Positions 21,645 to 34,284 of a DNA stretch of 64,000 nt are shown one piece after another. Under the pieces are notes generated by a model. The model was given only the letters and a program-made list of their open reading frames with translations, was not told the DNA's origin and ran no database searches. Source of the DNA: Saussurea involucrata (lineage: Eukaryota > Streptophyta > Magnoliopsida > Asterales > Asteraceae). How positions within the stretch are numbered: the first letter of the stretch is position 1; each line of letters opens with the position of its first letter. The stretch lies in assembly GCA_033807775.1 (NCBI GenBank), contig CM066327.1, positions 74,902,795 to 74,966,794 of the forward strand, read 5' to 3'. The translations under genes and the position numbers were made by a program.

Positions 21645-22375
21645 TATCCGGACAGTATCCGGAAACCCCATGGTTTCCGGATAGTATCCGGACCGGTTAT
21701 GAATCCGGGTCGGCTAAGAACCCGGACACCTCCTGGTTATATAAGCCACCCGGACTCTTTCCTTTCTTCATTATCCGGAAAATAGCCCTAAAACCCTAAA
21801 CCCCTCGACGGTTTTTTCTCTCTCGCTCAGACTCTCCCCGCTCACTCGATTTGCACTTCGTTTTAGTCCCAAATCCAGGTATGCTTCTCAATGTCACATC
21901 GTATTCATGTTTACCCATGCTTTAATCACTTAAATGCCCGATTTATCCACATGATTTGTTGATGGAACGGTGTCCAAATACCCATTAAGGGTTTCATCAT
22001 TTTTGGACTTCGATGTGGGGTTTCGAATGATATCGATGCCCTCATAAGCTCCTTAGTGACTCTCGATAACATCCGTGGCCTATTACGTGATTGGGATTTC
22101 TTGTTTTGCTATTTGCACGATTGAGTCATCGTCCGGACACATTCCTCGTGTCCGGACATGTTCAAACCGATGATAGTTTATCCGGACACATTCCAAGACA
22201 TTATCATCTATCCGGACACTCCAAACAACCGGAAACCTAGTTGTCTGGAAACCTTAGGGTTTCTGGTAAGTTCAACCACCGGAAAGTTTGGTGTCCGGAC
22301 TCTAAGGCTATCCGGAAAACTAGTGTATCAGGGAACCTCTGTCCGGGTTCATCAATCTTATCTGGAAAACTAGTG
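21645..22375 (+). repeat. TCCGGA motif clusters around the ORF2 promoter of copia A
   Basis: Two dense groups (about 21645-21785 and 22131-22375) of TCCGGA, ACCGGA and CCCGGAC words, with near-palindromes such as TTTCCGGATAGTATCCGGAC. The first group straddles the TATA box; the second lies in the putative leader intron. The CGG-CCG core and symmetry agree with the repeated motif described for Sirevirus LTR promoters, but here it is internal to the element. Confidence 0.85.
21738..21745 (+). promoter_or_regulatory. TATA box of a putative internal promoter for ORF2 of copia A
   Basis: TATATAAG within GGTTATATAAGCC, followed by a pyrimidine-rich leader with CCCTAAACCC-type sequence. It stands 710 bases before the ORF2 ATG, or about 150 bases if the intron 21879-22439 is removed. 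No such box would be needed if ORF2 were translated from the pol RNA. Confidence 0.65.
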
Positions 22376-22439
22376 TATCAAGGTACGCGTCGACACCTGT
22401 TCATCCGTCTCAATAACTAACTGTGTTGTTATTTTACAG
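21879..22439 (+). other. Putative intron in the ORF2 leader of copia A
   Basis: Donor CCAG|GTATGCTTC and acceptor TTATTTTACAG|ATA, 561 bases, ending nine bases before the ATG at 22448. Both sites fit the plant consensus well and the stretch between has no coding frame. Predicted from sequence only. Confidence 0.6.
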
Positions 22440-22447
22440 ATATTGCA

Positions 22448-25400
22448 ATGGCGGATCAACAAAATCCACAACACCCTCCGGAAGAGAAGATACCTCAACA
22501 AGAGGAAATCATAAACGACGAAGCAGATGCTGCCTTTGTTGACCCTGACCATGGCACCGAGATGGAGGCCAACAATCACTACCTAGACCCGGCGCTCTTC
22601 AGACCCAACCCTAACCACCAGGTTATACTGGATATCCTCATGGGCCATCCTATTCGTGAGGCCCTCAACCGCACTACCGACGTCCTGTTGATCTACGTTC
22701 TTCAAGTGTGGTTCACGGAACAGGTCCGCACGGCCGGTACTTCACAGACGATAACGGCAATGATAGACAACCAGCCGTTCACCCTGACGCCTGACTCCTT
22801 TCGCCGACTCCATTCTCTTCCGGCTGCCGACGCCGCAGGACATGAACGGTACGATCCTACCGTAAATGACGACACGTTATGCGCACAAATCCACCCGCTC
22901 GGCTACAACCATGATCTTCCCAGACCTTCAGCGTTCAACCGGAAATACCTAGCCCCCATCTGGTACACCTTATTTACGATTCTGAACAGGTGTCTATCCT
23001 CTAGATGGAAAGGTATAGATTAGTGCACCAGTGACTTTCTACGCCTAGTTCACGCCGTCTGCTACAATCTCCATGTCGACTTCGGCATGATCATCTGGCG
23101 TGAACTTGTTACCACCATCCGACACATCGGAGGAACGAAACAGAAGAAGTTCCTCCCATACCCGCGTTTCCTATCGTTAGCAGTGCGTCAACACATGGAC
23201 GCTAATCCAGCGATACCCAGACGTGCTGCACATCCGGTATGCCCTATCCGCCATCTTCAGTTCATGGTTATCCGCAACCCATCCAATGCGGTAGCCATGT
23301 CCATCCCTGAAGCCTTATTAGCCATCGCTGATCCCAATGCACCAGGGGTAGTTGCTTATAGGGGAGAGTTAGGGAATCCCATGGTCCAGCCAGAGCCGGA
23401 GGGACCTTCCCCGGGACATAGAACATGTGAAAAGGAGGGTGTTAAGGTCGAACGCGAACCAAGAAAGATTGAGCCATAAAGATAACGAGGCTCCTGAGCG
23501 AACCGAACTGAGCGATATCCGGGTAGCCACATCTGCTATCCCGTCTCGTTTGTTAGGATGGGGTATTGAAGAAGACTCCGTGGACCCAGCGGAGAAACTG
23601 CACGACCCCCTCATCCACTCATCCGTCTATCAAAAGACGGATGTTTCAGTACATCACGGGGATATAGCACAACTTCCACCGGTCTCTCACTCGGAGAGTA
23701 CTGGTGTTGAAACAAGAGACCAGCAACCCCCAGTCTCGACTTCTTTAAGTGCACCATCGAGTCTAGATCCACTTGTTATTGAAGATTCTTTGACTAGGAC
23801 ACTTGATGCGGAACAACACCAAGTCGCGGCTCTAAGTGACCCGACCGGAACGTCTGTAGTGTCTCCGTCTGCCGGAATACGAGGATCGGACGAAAATCCT
23901 ACCACAGCTATTATCACGCCAACTATGAACGTAGGTGGCTCTACCCCCACGGTAGATGCCTCAACGGGTAACCTAAGTGGTCCCGGAGTTAGTAACCCAG
24001 ACTTTGTGTCACCAGGGTCCCTGGACAACACCCTTAAGGCTGTCCGCCAGGATATGGAGCAACAGATGCAACAACATGTAGCCGCTGAGCTTGCCAAAGC
24101 TATGCGCGCTATCAAAGGTAAAGGCGACCTCGTCGAAACTGAAACCGCCCCTGTACCTCCACCGATTCAACCGCAACCTATCTATTCGGTGGACACCCAG
24201 AAGACGATGCTATTGGCCCAACTGCTCCAGGAATCAGATACAACCGCCTCTACTGAAGCAGACCTGATCTCAGTTCTCCGATCACAGGTCACTGCTCCAT
24301 TTTCATCTATTACCACTCGCTTAGACGCCGTTGACTCGACTCACAAGGACTACAACCAAGCGCTCACAACGCTATCCGAGAGAGTCTGCTCACTCGAAGA
24401 TACCTGCAAGAGTCAAGCAGGCGGCCTGAAGCGGAAACACGATGACCAGGATGATCCTGATCACCGTGAGGGGGAGAAAAGACAACGTCTGACCGAGACC
24501 GCCTCCCTGATCCAGACTGAAGCTACAATTATGGTTCATCAGGAACCCCCAACTACGGCAGCTACAACAGAAGCACCTGAAGCCGAGTTGCCTTTAGCAG
24601 ACATGGTTATGGACATGGAGATATCAGATGAAGAAGACACGATGGTTGAAAAGCCCGAGGGTTCAACAAAGGAACTGATTGATTTTGACTCATCAGACAT
24701 ACCGATTCTAGACATGATAGATCCAGATTGTGAAGCCAACCCGGAGACCGAAGATGCATGGTACGAAAAAGCCGCCAGTGCCGTAAATCTCCAGGTAAAT
24801 TTGGTCTTCCCCACTGATGAGGACGAGAACATTGATTATGATATGTTCCTTCTCCAAAATTTGTATGGAACATCCCCCGTTCGCTATGCTCAACCCGCCG
24901 GAACATCATCAACAAGACCCGAGTCTACTACTTCCGATCTTCCGACAACTCCTCCTCCCACGACAACTTCTGATCTTCCTCCCCCTCCTCAACAGCAACA
25001 AATCCATTGGGAGAAGATCATGGTACTTATCCCTCACTTGGAAGAATCTTTGAAGAAGCTGTTCGTACACAAGCTTCGCCCGATCGAGCCGACCTTCTGT
25101 CTGGGTATTTACAACTTTAGCCCAGAATTTCAACGCCGGTATATACTAGCAGTGCAGCGCTGTCTTCCAGTCAACCAAGTCAGAACCAAACTTTGGATCA
25201 TAGAGGTAATTGGTATCTATCCAAGACGCATTATGAGGATCGTCTACCTAGTTTTTATTATTCGACGTGAAGATGGGAACGAATGGAAATTTTCAGAAGC
25301 TGACTTCAAGAACCTCCGACCGCTCGACTTTCTGGTTATTCTGAAAGACTTACGTACAAGAACCATCCGACTGCTAGAAGTTACAAAGGCGCTCGAAGTT

Positions 25401-25889
25401 GTTCGTCGATACCTGGTCTGCACCATCATTATGTCTTATCTAACGGACTTCCAAATGGCTATCGAGAACAAGGCGAAAAAGGTAAATCTGATCTAGCCGA
25501 ATCTGGATGCCCCTGAGCTGAAGATGTATCCCGAGAACTCACTGCTTCTACAACCTGAATTTGGGATAGTCTACATCAACGAAAAGAACGAAAAGAAGTT
25601 TATGCGTTTCAGTCAGGTAGACAGATTTTGTGACGACACGCTTCTAAAGGTCAAAGATGCTCTTCGAAAGATTATTCAGCACGAGTCTGAGAATCCAAGG
25701 TATTCTTATGTTCCGAATCAGAATTAAACTATTGCTCGGAATGCCTTGGAAATGATTGAAGATCGCATCGACTATCGCCGCGCCATCAGATTGTTCGAGG
25801 TACACTTCGCGCTTCGCAAAAGATATGTCTTCAACTGGAGAGATCTAGAGCGCCAACTCGAACTTCAAATCAAAGGGGGAGATTGTTAG
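22448..25889 (+). pseudogene. Post-pol ORF2 of copia A (unknown function, probably nuclear)
   Basis: Starts MADQQNPQHPPEEK. Stops or shifts occur at TAG 23021-23023, a frameshift near 23430, TAG 25494-25496 and TAA 25725-25727; the last frame reads through the PPT to TAG 25887-25889 inside the LTR. The N-terminal domain (about 22600-23250: LAPIWYTLFTILN, FLPYPRFLSLAV) is shared with ORF2 of B and C. A long Ser/Thr/Pro-rich acidic middle has a coiled coil and a basic cluster (LKRKHDD then EKRQRL) like a nuclear localisation signal. The C-terminal domain (25080-25720: FIIRREDGNEW, EFGIVYINEKN, MRFSQV) resembles that of C. I see no signal peptide or membrane segment, so 'envelope-like' is not supported. 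Confidence 0.7.
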
Positions 25890-26163
25890 GGCAGGTTTTA
25901 TAGTTGATTTAAAGTTCAAGGGTTGAATTGTAATAGTTTAATTTAAGCCTGATTAGTGAACGGGGCGTGGGCTTGTTAACCACGGGCCCGATGTATTTAA
26001 TGTGTGATTAGCTTGGAAAAACAAGCTAATCATCCTTTTACTTTCAAAACGCTTATTGCAAATTCTCTCTGAAAGTTAATGAAAGGGACGACAGTTGGAA
26101 ATCATTGTTCTTATTGATTCATCTATTCGATTTCTATATTGTTGCACGGATCTGGATTTAACA
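25884..26163 (+). repeat. 3' LTR of copia A
   Basis: Begins TGTTAGGGCA right after the tract AAAGGGGGAGAT (about 25872-25883) and ends GGATTTAACA, 280 bp. No partner LTR is present because the 5' half of A is missing. The right end is followed by E sequence. Confidence 0.75.
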
Positions 26164-27604
26164 GTCTTGTCTGATAAAAAAGAAAGTTGATGCTTTATCT
26201 TGTTGTTCTTATGCATATTATGTTGTGACAGTTGCTTCTGGATTTCACACGGACAGCTTAAAGTTGCACCGAACCGAAAATCTTCTGCACATTAGTGACA
26301 TAATAATATCAGCTGCTTAATCAGTTGCTTAATAGCAGCAAATTTCTGATTCTGTAACTCTGCCCTTCAAACAGCAGCGAATCTGCAGCTTAACAGAAGC
26401 ATAACAACTTATCAACAGCTTAACAGCAGCTTAACAACAGCTTAACAATAGCTTAACAGAAATGTTACACCAACTTTGACACAGATTAAGACCATTATAG
26501 CTCTAGAGTTTGCAAAAACTCAAAACATAAGAAAATTTCATTGGTTTGTTATCTGTTCAGATCATCTTGAATCACCTCTTTTGGAGCTCGTACGAATAAG
26601 ATATGGTTGATTTACCACAGTCGCGTAGATCTGTCCATCAGCACACTGTTGTCCAATTCAACGATGCGTATGACAATTCTAAAGTTCGATTACGTGAAAG
26701 CTCAAAACATGAAACTTGTTCATCAATATGTTTTCAATCCAGGGCCTTTTGAATCGCATCTATTGGTGACTTGATGAGTGAGATATGATCAATTTACTGC
26801 AGCATCACAAAATTTTTAGCATGCTGTCTTTTTCCTCCAGTTATATCAAATGCTCCTCAAACCCGATTTGATGTAAAAATAAGTCGATCTCCATAAAACT
26901 TTTAAGACGATGAGTGCAAATACTCAGATCTCTATTTGATCAGTTCAGAAAAACTGATTAGAAGCACTCAAAGGTATAAAATCTTTTCAGATCAAACTTT
27001 GAATATGCAGCACAACACCAAATCTTTCTCAAACAACTTTCTCAAGACCTAAATGATTTTATTTTTCATTTAAATGATTATGAGCAGCGGAAGACAAACA
27101 AAATCTGAGTAAAAGAGAGTCCAATCTTGGATTTAAATAAAGGTCAGATCAAAGATCAACAACCTTACTACCAAGATGCCAAAAAAAATGCTATGGACTT
27201 AAGCACACACAAGGATGGGATCATAGATCAACCATCTACTTAGTGCTTATCAAATAAGACCAATGGATGAGAAAGAATCAAAACACACACATGAAGTATA
27301 TCAGATCAAATTTGAACCAAATAGAGTCAAATCTTCACTTAGGCATTTTATCAAACATGTGGTGTGCAGAATCAAATTTTGTGATGAAACAACAAAGTTT
27401 TCTATGAAAAATCATCCAAATCTTATTTAAATGAAAAAATGGGTTTCCAATAAGCACAAAAACAGAAAATAAACCATTAGAATGATATTTTTGTTTAGGC
27501 TCATGTGATTGAATCAATCTAAGCACCAAAACAACAAATAAATCATCTAATAAGTTCTATTGTTGCCATATATGACCGATTTTGAAGAAAAGTTTCTTCA
27601 ATCG
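26164..27604 (-). other. Non-coding interior of E, 5' part
   Basis: No recognisable gene. Between 26290 and 26470 a short AGCAGCTTAACA-like word is repeated about ten times, matching the AGCTTAA-rich patch at 10960-11050 on the other side of the A insertion, which supports both flanks belonging to E. The rest is A/T-rich leader-like sequence. Confidence 0.65.
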
Positions 27605-27616
27605 GCTCTGATACCA
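27605..27616 (-). other. Primer-binding site of element E
   Basis: GCTCTGATACCA on the plus strand, that is TGGTATCAGAGC on the minus strand, two bases from the LTR at 27619. It fixes E as a minus-strand element using initiator tRNA-Met. Confidence 0.9.
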
Positions 27617-27618
27617 AT

Positions 27619-27998
27619 TGTTGATCCCATTTTCAAGCAAACAATAGAAGATAAAAAGCTCCATATAAAAATGTAGAATGATAAACATGAAGAACAATCA
27701 TAAAAGAAATCATCTCATACTCATTGATTCACAATATGGAGGAGAAAATATGAAGAACATCACACATTACATTTTAGATGACTCTCATGAGAATAGTCTG
27801 TGTGTGTTTTTTGTGTGTTACTTCAAAATGACCTGAAGAAAAATGAAACCCTAAACTTCTTTATAAAGAGTCCATTTACAAGATAAAAAGGGCTAAGCCC
27901 ATATAACTAGATAAAATCCCATAAGCTAATTATAAAGCACTATTACAAAAATTCTTTATAAAACATTCAATTAAATTATGGGCTAATTTAATCTAACA
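27619..27998 (-). repeat. 5' LTR of element E
   Basis: 380 bp, partner of 9336-9716, followed by the target duplication AAGAA (27999-28003), after which copia D gag resumes. Confidence 0.92.
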
Positions 27999-28003
27999 AA
28001 GAA

Positions 28004-29449
28004 AGCACCTAAAAATCTTTACACAATTGAAAAATTGTGTGAAGGTTTAAAGGAATCTATTTCAAAAGAAATACCTCCTATATCAGAAATTTTTGTTAAA
28101 TATGAATGTTCAACTCCAGTTTCTGATAAAGAGAAAGATAAGATGGAGAAAGGTTCTGATGAAAAACCCAGATTTAACACGACAAATTTTAAATACGATG
28201 AATTAAATTCTAGTTATAAAACCAAAAAGGTTGAATTAACTGAATTTAATTTATTATTTTCAAATAAATCCGAGGATAAAATTTCCGATACTCAAAACAA
28301 AGAATCTAACTCTGTCACGTCTGAATCTTGTGATGAAAAGGAGTCAAATATTCAAGAAGATTCAATTAAAAAGGAGTTTGTTCAAGAGACTAATTCTGAA
28401 TTTCCTGATCTGAATTCTGCATTGATTAAAATTGTCGACTTAGAAAATCAAATGTCTGAGTTAAAATTGCAAGTTGAAAAATTAAATGATGATAATGAAA
28501 ATATTGGGATGGATTTGGATCAAAGTCTAAAAGTCAATACTGATCTTTGGATTGAGATTCGACGTCTTGAATCCCAATTATTTGAATTGTCAAAATCTAA
28601 GGATTCAAATGCAAAAGAAAATTCTTCAAATCAATGTAAATGTAAAGATCAGAATAAATCTTCATGTTCGGTTGATGCTGAAGTGAAAATTTCTTTCAAA
28701 GAAATCAATTTTAAACACAAGATCCAATTTCAAGCGATAAATCATCATTTGTGTGTTTTGATAATTCATTATATGAATCTAATTCAGAAACACATGAAAA
28801 AGAACATAGTATTTTTGAAAATGGAGAGTCATCTGGTACCAAATCTGATTTGTTTTTAAATGAATCTCCTAATTCTAAAAGTTCTAACATTTCTTCTTCT
28901 TTATTCTCAGAAATGGATGAGGAAAAGCTCGTGGATCTGAAGAAGTATAGTGACTTTAGCAAGAATAGAATTTCCACAGTTGAAAAATGTATTGCTTTCA
29001 ATAAAAATTGTACGCATTCATGTAATGTTTACAATGCAAGTGTCAAGAAAAATTCTGAGATTTCAGATTTTAAACTGTTGACACAAGCAAAAAGACGAAT
29101 ACATTGTGCTCACTGTTGGGACAACTATTTTATGTTAAATCGCAATGCTTCTAAGGACAAAAAGTTTACAAATGTTAATACTTCGAATTCTTTTTCTAAA
29201 TCTTCAGCTAATAAATCAGCCAGAATGTCCGGTTTTGGGCTAAAGAAGAGAAATAAGAAGAAAGAAATTAAAACAATTGAAGTGAACATGGTTTGGAAAT
29301 GGATTCCTAAAAATTAAATTAACAAACCACGTTCACAAAAGGAACTAAAATTTAAAGGTAAAATTCAAGGTTCCTCAACTGAAATAAATAAACTGATCCG
29401 TAATAACAACAAAGGACCCATTCTGGTATGGGTACCTAAGATGCAGTAA
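28004..29449 (+). pseudogene. gag: Copia D gag, second part
   Basis: Continues gag in register after element E (KNLYTIEKLCEGLKESISKE). It is a Lys/Glu/Ser-rich coiled-coil region with leucine heptads around 28430-28600. A frameshift lies near 28730; then comes a Cys/His segment (RIHCAHCWDNY) near 29095, TAA 29315-29317, and the gag-end signature WVPKMQ before TAA 29447-29449. A TTTTCAG resembling a splice acceptor follows at 29457-29463. Inactive copy. Confidence 0.82.
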
Positions 29450-29463
29450 TCTGTAATTTTCAG

Positions 29464-29970
29464 GATCGTCATGTGTGGGTCATAGATTCAGGAGCTTCGA
29501 GACACATGACAGGGTACAAGCATTTATTGTACAACTTTATTGTACATCCTGGCGGATCGGTTGGTTTTGGTAATAATTCGAAAGGATATGTTCGAGGTCA
29601 CGGAACGTTAAAGAATGACTCGATTTCTGTGGAAAAGGTCTTGTATGTGGAGGGTTTAGGACATAACCTATTTAGCATTAGTCAGTTTTGCGACAAGGAT
29701 TGTAAGGTTATTTTTGACAAAAAGTTCTGTTATGTTGTGGACGAAAAAGGTTCAGAAATCTTCAGAGCAAAACGATGCGGAGATCTCCACATAACCGACT
29801 TTGCAACTCTAGTTGCTTCGAAACAAGGTTGTCTTGTTTCAAAAGCATCTTTAGACGAATGTTGGTTATGGCATAGAAGACTATCTCATCAGAATTTCCG
29901 AAGCATCAACAAACTGAGGATTGATGGACTGGTTACAGGACTACCGGATTTGAAGATCGACAAAGTATCA
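29464..29970 (+). pseudogene. pol: Copia D pol start: aspartic protease and GAG pre-integrase
   Basis: The retropepsin-like motif VIDSGASRHMTG near 29477-29512 has an intact D-S-G. It is followed by GNNSKGYVRGHGTL and KVLYVEGLGHNLFSISQFCD, then the GAG pre-integrase motif WLWHRRLSHQNF near 29865. The frame is clean until Sirevirus B interrupts it at the zinc-finger region (target duplication GTACG at 29971-29975). The gene resumes at 63762. Pol lies in a different frame from gag. Confidence 0.92.
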
Positions 29971-29975
29971 GTACG

Positions 29976-30688
29976 TGTTAGTCCCAAGTATGTCAAATGT
30001 AAAAGTATTGAAAATATCACAAGTCAGAAGACCACCAGAGATCAAGCAGAAGACTTAGAAGAAATACCAACATAAGATCATCAGAGTTCGACAGAGCTCT
30101 AGCAGAAGACTTCTTCTGTTCCACCAGAAGAACTGTTCACGCCAGAAGACCTTCAGAGCTCTGGCACAAGAGCTCTGGTGAATGAAGACCTCTGTGAAGC
30201 TTAAGTCTCGTAGAAATCTCTAAGTGTCAGACACGTGTTCGTACTTTCCACGTCAGCCCTAAAAGGACGGAGACACACTTTCCACGTGTCATTCCAGGGT
30301 TTGATAGTACAATGTCTTTCACTTTATTAGGCTATAAATAGAAGGGTAGTGGAGCGCACAATTGTAAGCTTTTGGTGAGAATTATTACTAGAATTGTGAG
30401 AGCATATCACTGCACATTCTATTCCACTACCTTTGTACAAATTGTCACCTGAGAGATTTCAGAATACACACACAAGAAAGTGTTCTTGGTGTTATTCATA
30501 TTATCAATATACGAGCAGCTTATTTAACTATCTTGTTATCATTTACTGTTCTATATTGTTATTGTTATTCTCTCTTTGATTCATATATATATACACACGA
30601 TCACTCATACTAGAACAACTTTATATAATGCTTCCGCTACCTTTGATCTTGCTGTTTATATGAGACAAAGTGAAACTGGGAACCTACA
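29976..30688 (+). repeat. 5' LTR of Sirevirus B
   Basis: 713 bp, TGTTAGTCCC to GGGAACCTACA. It contains several CAGAGCTCTGG palindromes at 30090-30180, two G-boxes, a TATA box and, near the end, a TA-rich microsatellite. The partner is 59218-63761. Confidence 0.95.
30232..30340 (+). promoter_or_regulatory. LTR promoter of Sirevirus B: G-boxes, ABRE-like site, TATA box
   Basis: CACGTG at 30232-30237 and 30283-30288, CCACGTCA at 30249-30256, and TATAAATA at 30333-30340. CACGTG and ACGT-core sites are bound by plant bZIP and bHLH factors, so stress- or hormone-linked transcription is plausible. Confidence 0.7.
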
Positions 30689-30690
30689 AT

Positions 30691-30702
30691 TGGTATCAGA
30701 GC
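30691..30702 (+). other. Primer-binding site of Sirevirus B
   Basis: TGGTATCAGAGC two bases after the LTR. The following leader to 30978 shows no other feature. Confidence 0.93.
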
Positions 30703-30978
30703 TGGTTGATTTGCTTAAGTCAAATGGATCCAATCTAACCAGGTTGATTCACTGTTGTTGATTGTGTTTGTTTTTAAAGCTTAGTTGTATACTCTGTTTC
30801 TGTGTTTAAAACCTGAAACTCCTTTGTTATTAACTTTTAAAACGTATTTAAGCTTTCCAGTTAGTCTGAAAATCTTCTCTACATTATTCACTGTTCCATT
30901 GGTTTACTGTTCATCTACTTTTCGTTTAAAACACTTTTAAAATCTTTCAAAACCTTCATACTCTGTTTTTCTGAAAAG

Positions 30979-33900
30979 ATGGCGAACAACAACATCAATG
31001 CTATCTATACGGCTGGTTCTCTAACCAAACCGCCTACTATTATGAGAGATGAATATCTTCAATGGAAGATTAGGATGGTTAATTTCTTTGATGGAATGGA
31101 TAGAGACCTTATGCGATCAGTCACTGATGGACCATTCCAACCTATGGTTTTGGTTCCTCGTGTACCCGCAACAGAAACAACTCCTGCGGTTCCTGCTCAC
31201 TTCGAAGTTAAAACTACTGGTTTTACTGAGGAAGAAAAGCTCAAAATGGAAAATGACCTCAAGGCAGTTAGACTCCTGATTATGGCCATTCCAAACGATA
31301 TTTTCCAAGAACTAGACTCCTGTGTTACTGCAAAAGAAATATGGGATCAACGTCTAAATCAACTCGAAGGTGGTATAAAAACCCAAAAGAATAGAAGGAC
31401 CCAATGTATTAATGAATACAATGAATTCAAAGCACTTCCTGAGGAAACCTTGCAACAAACCTACAACAGATTCAACGTTTTAATCAATAAATGTAAAAAA
31501 TGTGGGGTTGTACGGTCGAAGGAAGACAACAATGTCTTATTCTTGAAAAGTTTAAATGATGAGTGGTTGAATCTATCTGTGTCTCTACAAGCTAACCAAG
31601 ATTTGTATGCATGGTCTCTTACTGATGTGTATGGCACTTTAGCTGCACAAGAGAAGGATGTTGTCAAGCAAAAAGGCAAATCCACCATTGCAGGCCCAAT
31701 AACATTAATCTCTGACTCAAAAACACCCTCTGAAGGGAAATCCAACAGAGATAATGCTGGCAGAGACAAGAAGAAGGAGAAAGCTGTGAAAAAAAAGAGA
31801 AAGAAAAGTTTGATTGCAGAAAGTGAATAAGAGGGGAGTTCGTCAGATGATGATGCTGACATCAATGCTTTTGCCCAATCTCTTGCACTAATAACTCAAC
31901 AGTTTAACAAGAGATTTGGTAAGAAAGTATTTGATAGGAAAGGAAGGTATGACAGAGTAGAGAAAGAAGAGAAGAGAGGATATGTTGCACCTCACCACTA
32001 GAACAACAACAGAGTTGCACCAGAGCAGAGACAACAACAGAGATACAATCCACCAGCCCCTCAAAAGCAAGCTGATGTTGCCCAGCCCATCAACCAGAAC
32101 GATGGAAGATGTTTTCGATGTGGCAAACCCGACCATTTTTCTGCAAACTGTAAGGGTAGACTGGTAAAGGACCATAACTACTACAAGAACAAGTACAAAT
32201 ATAACTTCAGAGAAATAAGTTATGTAGCAGAGATGGAAAATTAGATCTCTGATTCGTCCTCTGATGACGAACCAGAGCAGACCAATTTTTGCGGGGTGGA
32301 TGTTGATGATGAGAGCTTGGAAGAAGTAAGTGATTGGATGACTGGGGAGATACGAGAAAGTCCAACAGAGACAAATGTGTCTCAAACAACATGTGCTCTT
32401 TCTGTGATAGATTCAAATGACAGAGCGCTGGAGATCAATAAACCCGGTGCCAAGGTATGTACTACACCTGAATCTAAATCTGACTCCGAGCTGGAAATGC
32501 ATGTGTCATTACTTGCTGAAGAATTTCAACTGTTAAAACAAAAGCTTTCTGAAGAAAAAGAGTTAAGAAAACTAGCTCAGAAAGACCTGACCTTCTACAA
32601 GAGAGAGAAGAATCTCTTGGAAATGGAGAAGGAAGAGATTTTCAAAGAAAAATATGAGTTAGAACTTTTACAAAAACAGAAGGAAAACTCATTTTCTGAA
32701 AAGTGTAAAGAATATGAAGAGGTCTTGAAGCAAAAAGCAGAAGACGTAAAGATTTCAGAGTACGAAAGGCTAAACTCTGTTGCTCTTAAGAACTACTTTC
32801 AGAAAGAAAGAGAAGTTTTGCACCAATCTTTACAAAGAAAAGAAACCTTGATCAAAAAGTACCAGGATGCACAAGATGTGCATATTAAAATCAACTCTCA
32901 AAAGGATACTCAAGGTCTGGGTTTCAGTGACATTGATCCCTTCACTGGAAGGAAGAAGACATCTCTGTCCTCTACCTTCTGTGTTGGGAAGATCCAAATG
33001 CAAGATGATGTAATCACTGATACTGCTGTTTTCAAAAGAGCTAAAACCTCAGATGTATCAAGAACCAGAAGACAAAATTTTAGGAATGTCAGCTATGACT
33101 CCTCTGGTCATGAAAAGGTCGCAGAACCATCTTTCAAGTTTATTCATGATCAAGGAAAAGCTGAGGTCACATTTCCTAATCCTGTAAAGAGTCTTGATCC
33201 CAAAGAAATTTTCAACTTTAACTCTTTGAAGGATCAGAAGTCTGTTACTTCTGTGGCTGAGTCCTCTAGTGTCAAAACATAGAATGAGCTCAACCCTGAA
33301 GCTCCAGTCTTCTCCCCTACCTCTGAGTCAATCATAACATCCTTTGAAGAGGATCTAAAAAAAGTTCTTGAGGAAAATGCTGCATCTGATGCTTTGAAAC
33401 CCAAGCTAAGAAAGTTTAAGTCATGCACCATCAAAAAGTTGAACTCCACCAGAGCAAATGATTCTAAGTTACCCACTGATACTCACACCTCTGACAGAGC
33501 CACCAGAGACTTTCTAGACTCTGATTCTGACTCTGACTCTGAGGTGGATGAGCAGATTTTCTGTGCACACGAGAATGTCTTGCACAAACCTAAACAGGTA
33601 GTTGTTGGATCTGGAATTTTGAACATTGTCATTCCTGTTTTTAAGAATCAATCCAGAATTCCACCATGTCCTGATTTAAAAAATAAGGGTATCAGAATTC
33701 TTTCTTCTGAAGTGTTTGAAGAGAAGAGAAGAGAGAAATCTAAAAGTATTCCTGTGAACCATACCTCTGTTCCCTATGCATACAAACCAATAAGGTTTAC
33801 TCCAAAACAAAAGGGTAAATGGAAAGTCAATGACCAACCTATACCTAACTCTACAGTAAATCAAAGAGGAAATTCTTTTTGGTCTAAGGAATCTCACCAG

Positions 33901-34278
33901 ATGAAAAATGCACATTTCAAAAAGGAAAATCTGGACAGAAAGTCTGTGAAATCATCTGATACTATAGTTTTTCAATCTCAAAAGGCATATAATCCCAAGA
34001 TGTTGAAAAGAAACAGCAACATGCATCAATCACCATCGTGTTCTATCAACTGCAACTGTATTAAACTCCTGTTACAATTACAAAACCATTTGAATGGCCC
34101 CCACTGCATTCTGAGTCACTCACTTGAAAGGAAAAATCCTAAGACTAACCATCAGAATATGTAGAGAAAAATCCTCTGGCACACCATCAAAGAATGGAAA
34201 GCCAGCAGGTAAATCTGTCAACACCCTAAGCCTAACCAGAAAGGACCCATCATGCAATGGGTACCTAAAAAAAACTAA
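30979..34278 (+). pseudogene. gag: Sirevirus B gag
   Basis: One frame runs from ATG 30979 to the terminal TAA 34276-34278, broken only by stops at 31828, 31999, 32242, 33280 and 34162. Residues 1-235 form the copia gag (UBN2-type) domain, with SLTKPPTIMRDEYLQWKIRM near the start. The CCHC knuckle CFRCGKPDHFSANC lies near 32113. A very long coiled-coil, Lys/Glu- and Ser/Asp-rich tail follows, as in Sireviruses, ending in QWVPKKN. At least 31999 (CAC-TAG) fits a CAG codon decayed by C-to-T change. Pol follows in the same frame after a CTTGCAG. Confidence 0.88.
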
Positions 34279-34284
34279 TTTGTC

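Larger units (their letters stand above)
9336..27998 (-). mobile_element. Element E: non-coding Sirevirus-like LTR retrotransposon carrying other insertions
   Basis: Matching LTRs at 9336-9716 and 27619-27998 are flanked by the 5-bp duplication AATAA/AAGAA (9331-9335, 27999-28003, one mismatch). The primer site is next to the right LTR and the polypurine tract next to the left LTR, both on the minus strand, so E is transcribed right to left. Its own interior (9717-13547 and 26164-27618) has no recognisable gag or pol and is rich in CAGAGGCTCTG-like and AGCTTAACA-like repeats, as in LARD-type elements. It contains a hAT MITE and truncated Sirevirus A, which itself contains F. Confidence 0.88.

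Noticed and set aside
21645..22440. The idea that the ORF2 promoter region of A is an inserted solo LTR
   Set aside because: No TG..CA ends with a flanking duplication were found, and B and C have a TATA box at the same functional place. Not fully excluded.
23687..24115. 142-codon minus-strand frame opposite ORF2 of A
   Set aside because: Mirror of a Ser/Thr-rich coding region on the plus strand; no independent evidence.
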